Part shown: piece by piece, positions 61,476 to 64,000 of the stretch
Layout of the letters: each line of letters opens with the position of its first letter
Numbering within the stretch: the first letter of the stretch is position 1
Source of the DNA: Acidobacteriota bacterium
GTDB taxonomy: Bacteria > Acidobacteriota > Thermoanaerobaculia > Gp7-AA8
Reading direction: 5' to 3'
Assembly (NCBI GenBank): GCA_003223645.1
Contig: QHVT01000003.1
Coordinates: forward strand, 496,001-560,000
DNA: 64,000 nucleotides
The notes under the pieces: model-generated
The model's database searches: none
What the model saw: only the letters and a program-made list of their open reading frames with translations
Told to the model about the DNA's origin: nothing
Program-made: the position numbers and the translations under genes

Positions 61476-62806
61476 GAGAGCTCTTCGGAACCGACGGCAT
61501 TCGCGGGAAAGCGCGGCAGTATCCGCTCGATCGCGAGACGATGTACAAGCTCGGCATCGCGCTCGCGCATCGTCTGAAAAAGATGATCGAGAAGCCGCGC
61601 GTGCTGATCGGCCGCGACACGCGCGAGTCGGGGCCGGAGATCGCCGGCGCGCTGAGCGCGGGCCTCCGAAGCGGAGGCGCGGAGCCGATCATCGCCGGCA
61701 TCATTCCGACTCCCGGCGTCGCGTATCTCTGCCGCACGACCGACGCGCTCGCCGCGATCTCGATTTCCGCGTCGCACAATCCGTTCGAAGACAACGGCGT
61801 GAAAATCTTCGGGCATGACGGAATGAAGCTGGCCGACGCGGTCGAAGAAGAGATCGAAGACGATCTGCGCAGCGTCGTCGCGAGCAGCGTTCCGGACTTT
61901 CGCGATCTCGACGACGAGAACTTCGAGCTCATCGAGGAGTACGAGCGCTTTTTGATGGACGCGATTCCGACGAACGCGCTCATGGGAAAGAAGGTCGTGC
62001 TCGACGCGGGCTATGGCGCCGCGTATCGCATCGCGCCGGCAGTGTTCCGTCGCGCCGGCGCGGACGTCGTCGTCATTCACGACACGCCGAATGGACGCAA
62101 TATCAACGAGCAATCGGGCGCGTTGCATCCCGAGCGGCTCGCGCAGGTCGTGGTCGAACAGTCGGCGGACTTCGGAGTCGCGTTCGACGGCGACGCCGAC
62201 CGCGCGATCTTCGCCGATGACGCGGGAAAGATTCGCGACGGCGACGAGATCATTTATCTCTGGGCAAAGTACCTCCGCGCGCAGGGGAAGCTGCGCGGCG
62301 ACGTCATCGTCACGACGGTGATGTCGAATTTCGGATTCGAGAAACAGTTGCACGCGGACGGCATTGAGCTGCTGCGCGCGCAGGTCGGCGACAAGTACGT
62401 GCTCGAGCTCATGCTCGCCCGCGACGCGGTCCTCGGCGGCGAGCAGTCCGGCCACATCATCGACCGCCTCGTGCACACGACCGGCGACGGCATCCACACC
62501 GCTCTCGTCTTCGGCCACATCCTCGGCACGATGCACGCGCCGTTCTCCAGGCTGCACGCGTTCGATCCGATGCCGCAGCTGCTGCTCAATCAGAAAGTGG
62601 CCGCGAAGCCGCCGCTCGACTCGCTGCCGCGCTTTCAGGCCGCGCACGCGAAGTCCCTCGAAGCATTGCAGGGACGCGGACGCATTCTCGTGCGCTACTC
62701 CGGCACGGAGAATCTCGTGCGCGTGATGGTCGAGGGCGAAGACGAGTCGCAGATTCGCGCGATCGCGGAAGAACTGCGGGACGTGTTGAGCGATGAGATT
62801 CGATGA
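61472..62806 (+). CDS. glmM: Phosphoglucosamine mutase
   Basis: 444 residues. MRELFGTDGIRG start, phosphoserine loop SISASHNPFEDNG with Ser101, metal loop AFDGDADRAIF and the C-terminal RYSGTENLVRVMVEG. It converts glucosamine-6-P to glucosamine-1-P for UDP-GlcNAc, the substrate of MurA upstream. In other bacteria GlmM binds and inhibits CdaA. Confidence 0.97.
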   Translation: MRELFGTDGIRGKARQYPLDRETMYKLGIALAHRLKKMIEKPRVLIGRDTRESGPEIAGALSAGLRSGGAEPIIAGIIPTPGVAYLCRTTDALAAISISASHNPFEDNGVKIFGHDGMKLADAVEEEIEDDLRSVVASSVPDFRDLDDENFELIEEYERFLMDAIPTNALMGKKVVLDAGYGAAYRIAPAVFRRAGADVVVIHDTPNGRNINEQSGALHPERLAQVVVEQSADFGVAFDGDADRAIFADDAGKIRDGDEIIYLWAKYLRAQGKLRGDVIVTTVMSNFGFEKQLHADGIELLRAQVGDKYVLELMLARDAVLGGEQSGHIIDRLVHTTGDGIHTALVFGHILGTMHAPFSRLHAFDPMPQLLLNQKVAAKPPLDSLPRFQAAHAKSLEALQGRGRILVRYSGTENLVRVMVEGEDESQIRAIAEELRDVLSDEIR

Positions 62807-62809
62807 TGT

Positions 62810-62908
62810 GTCATCCTGAGCCGCGAAGACGGCGAAGGATCCCCGGCCGACGAGCGATGAACGTTCTTGCGCGGGGGATTCCTCGCCGTCTTTGCGGCTC
62901 GGAATGAC
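62810..62908. repeat. Palindromic repeat, GTCATCCTGAG family
   Basis: GTCATCCTGAGCCGCGAAGACGGCGAAGGATCC... pairs with ...CGCCGTCTTTGCGGCTCGGAATGAC with mismatches. The final GGAATGAC contains the ATG (62,904) of the following SDR gene. Starts 4 bases after the glmM stop. Confidence 0.92.
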
Positions 62909-63614
62909 ACAACAACGCTGGTCGCTGCGAAACAAGGTCGCGCTCGTCACCGGCGCGACGGCCGGCATCGGACTCGCGGTCGCGGAAGAGCTGACGCGAT
63001 TCGGCGCGAAGGTGATTCGCGTCGCGCGCAAGAACGCCGACATCAACGCGGACGTGTCGATCGCCGAAGATCGCGCGCGCATCTTCCAGTCGATCGAGCA
63101 CCTCGACATCCTCGTCAACAACGCGGGGATGAACATCCGCAAGAAGGCGATCGAGTATTCGTACGACGAGTACGAGCGCATCCGCGCGCTGAACATGGAT
63201 GCGACCTTCGAGATGTGCCGGCTCGCGCATCCGCTCCTGAAAGCCGCGGGCGACGCCAGCGTCGTCAACGTCGCCTCCATCGCCGCCTCCCGTCACCTCG
63301 GCACCGGCGTTCCGTACGCCATGACGAAGGCGGCGGTCGCGCACATGACGCGCGGTCTCGCGGCGGAGTGGGCGAAGGACGGCATTCGCGTGAACGCGGT
63401 CGGCCCGTGGTACATCCGCACGCCGCTCGCGCAGCCGGTGCTCGACGATCCCGTCAGACTTGAGAAAATCCTCTCTGTCACTCCGTTAGGCCGGATCGGC
63501 GAGCCGGAGGAGGTCGCAAGCGTCGTGGCGTTCCTCTGTATGCCCGCGTCCGGTTACATCACCGGCGCATGCATCGACATCGACGGCGGATTCAGTGTCG
63601 CGGGCGTTTTTTAG
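62904..63614 (+). CDS. SDR oxidoreductase (tropinone-reductase-like)
   Basis: 236 residues from ATG 62,904, the only good start near [22 protein letters not shown]. An upstream ATG at 62,892 is also in the palindrome. [15 protein letters not shown], catalytic Ser in [11 protein letters not shown] and Tyr-x-x-x-Lys in PYAMTKAAV, and [20 protein letters not shown]. Substrate unknown. Read-through from the murA-glmM operon is possible. Confidence 0.9.
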   Translation: MTQQRWSLRNKVALVTGATAGIGLAVAEELTRFGAKVIRVARKNADINADVSIAEDRARIFQSIEHLDILVNNAGMNIRKKAIEYSYDEYERIRALNMDATFEMCRLAHPLLKAAGDASVVNVASIAASRHLGTGVPYAMTKAAVAHMTRGLAAEWAKDGIRVNAVGPWYIRTPLAQPVLDDPVRLEKILSVTPLGRIGEPEEVASVVAFLCMPASGYITGACIDIDGGFSVAGVF

Positions 63615-63666
63615 AGAACGCTCTGCTATAGTGCGCCATCCATTTTTTCCAGAGAGATGAGGTCGC

Positions 63667-64000
63667 ATGGCGAAGGCGCAGAAGAAACCGGCTGCAAAGG
63701 ACAAGAAACCGGCAGCCAAGAAGGTTGTGTCGAAGGTCAAAAAGGCCGCTAAGTCTCTGAAAACAAGGGTTGCGCCGAAGAAGAAGCCCGCGAAGCCGGC
63801 CAAGCCCGCGAAGAAGCCTCCCGCGAAAAAGCCCGCTCCGAAAAAGGTCGCCGCGAAGGTGAAGCAGGCGGCGAAGGCCATCAAGAAGGTCGTCGCGAAA
63901 GTCGCCGCGCCTGCAAAAAAGCCGGCTACTCCGAAACCGGCACCGGTCGTGGCAAAACCTGTCAAACCGGTCGCCGCCCCCAAACCTCCGGCCCCCGTTC
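63667..64000 (+). CDS. Lys/Ala/Pro-rich histone-H1-like protein (runs off window)
   Basis: From ATG 63,667 with GAGATGAGG upstream; 111 codons are visible and the frame is open at the window end. The sequence is PAKK, PAAKK and KPA repeats, as in bacterial histone-H1-like proteins or the basic N-terminal extension that precedes DksA/TraR-type zinc-finger domains in some Acidobacteria. Which one cannot be seen here. The opposite strand's open frame (GFFAGG repeats) is its shadow. Confidence 0.7.
   Translation, partial: MAKAQKKPAAKDKKPAAKKVVSKVKKAAKSLKTRVAPKKKPAKPAKPAKKPPAKKPAPKKVAAKVKQAAKAIKKVVAKVAAPAKKPATPKPAPVVAKPVKPVAAPKPPAPV

Noticed and set aside
61031-63280. 749-codon minus-strand frame
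   Set aside because: Antisense to cdaR, glmM and the SDR.
63486-63983. Minus-strand Gly/Phe/Ala-rich frame resembling a membrane or cell-wall protein
   Set aside because: Complement of the Lys/Pro/Ala repeats of the gene at 63,667, which has a good ribosome site.

Overview
The window reads as a piece of a GC-rich bacterial chromosome, most likely Acidobacteriota (my best guess is a Thermoanaerobaculia-like lineage). This rests on a VWFA-related secreted protein of the type common in that phylum, tandem NamZ (DUF1343) muramidases, a multihaem cytochrome-TPR protein, a propeller-amidohydrolase fusion, an NtrY-like giant kinase and a MurA with Asp at the usual catalytic Cys. No rRNA or marker set is present, so the placement is an inference.

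Region 1 (1-12,600) is accessory. It opens with a frameshifted gene that fuses a restriction-endonuclease-like domain to a STAND/P-loop ATPase and a TPR-like tail, an architecture like Avs antiphage sensors. It continues with two stretches delimited by related attachment-site repeats beside an intact tRNA-Val(CAC). The larger one (5,146-12,600) is an integrated element: tRNA fragment at the left, intact tRNA at the right, matching integrase arm-site repeats just inside both ends, an SNF2 helicase remnant, a zinc-finger protein, a HerA/TraG-like ATPase, a small HTH (excisionase-like) protein and a tyrosine integrase. Cargo is a three-gene lipoprotein/membrane-protein operon. The smaller stretch (about 3,109-5,146) carries another lipoprotein/membrane-protein pair.

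Region 2 (12,600-64,000) is ordinary chromosome. Recognisable genes include an MBL-fold hydrolase, a DUF1624 acyltransferase-like protein, a VWFA protein and an M64 peptidase, a giant sensor kinase, a pseudouridine synthase, two NamZ muramidases, moaB, queA, an aldo/keto reductase, a propeller-amidohydrolase, a ferredoxin, an lrp-DMT exporter pair, a DHH phosphoesterase, a GT-C glycosyltransferase, a zinc alcohol dehydrogenase, a threonine dehydratase-like enzyme, a multihaem cytochrome, an AmiC-type amidase with a GerMN lipoprotein, holB-tmk, fabG-like SDRs, acs, purQ/purS and a WalJ-like hydrolase. A cell-envelope/c-di-AMP cluster, murA-folP-cdaA-cdaR-glmM, closes it. A structured 6S-like RNA with promoter and terminator lies at 48,986-49,216.

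The most striking feature of region 2 is a dense population of palindromic repeats, about one every 2 kb. Nearly every intergenic gap holds a long hairpin. Some belong to recurring families (GTGGAGCGGC..., GTCATCC...GGATGAC); others have arms made of short tandem words (for example TAGGACAGA, GGCTCACAG, GGATGAAG, GGATGGC). Several sit in frame inside genes (sensor kinase, GT-C transferase, aldo/keto reductase) or supply a start codon to the downstream gene (GerMN lipoprotein, SDR, GT2, kinase). Apart from a weak relative in the att regions, they are absent from the accessory island, which fits a foreign origin for region 1. A 21-bp minisatellite with 19.7 copies (13,877-14,289) lies just past the tRNA.
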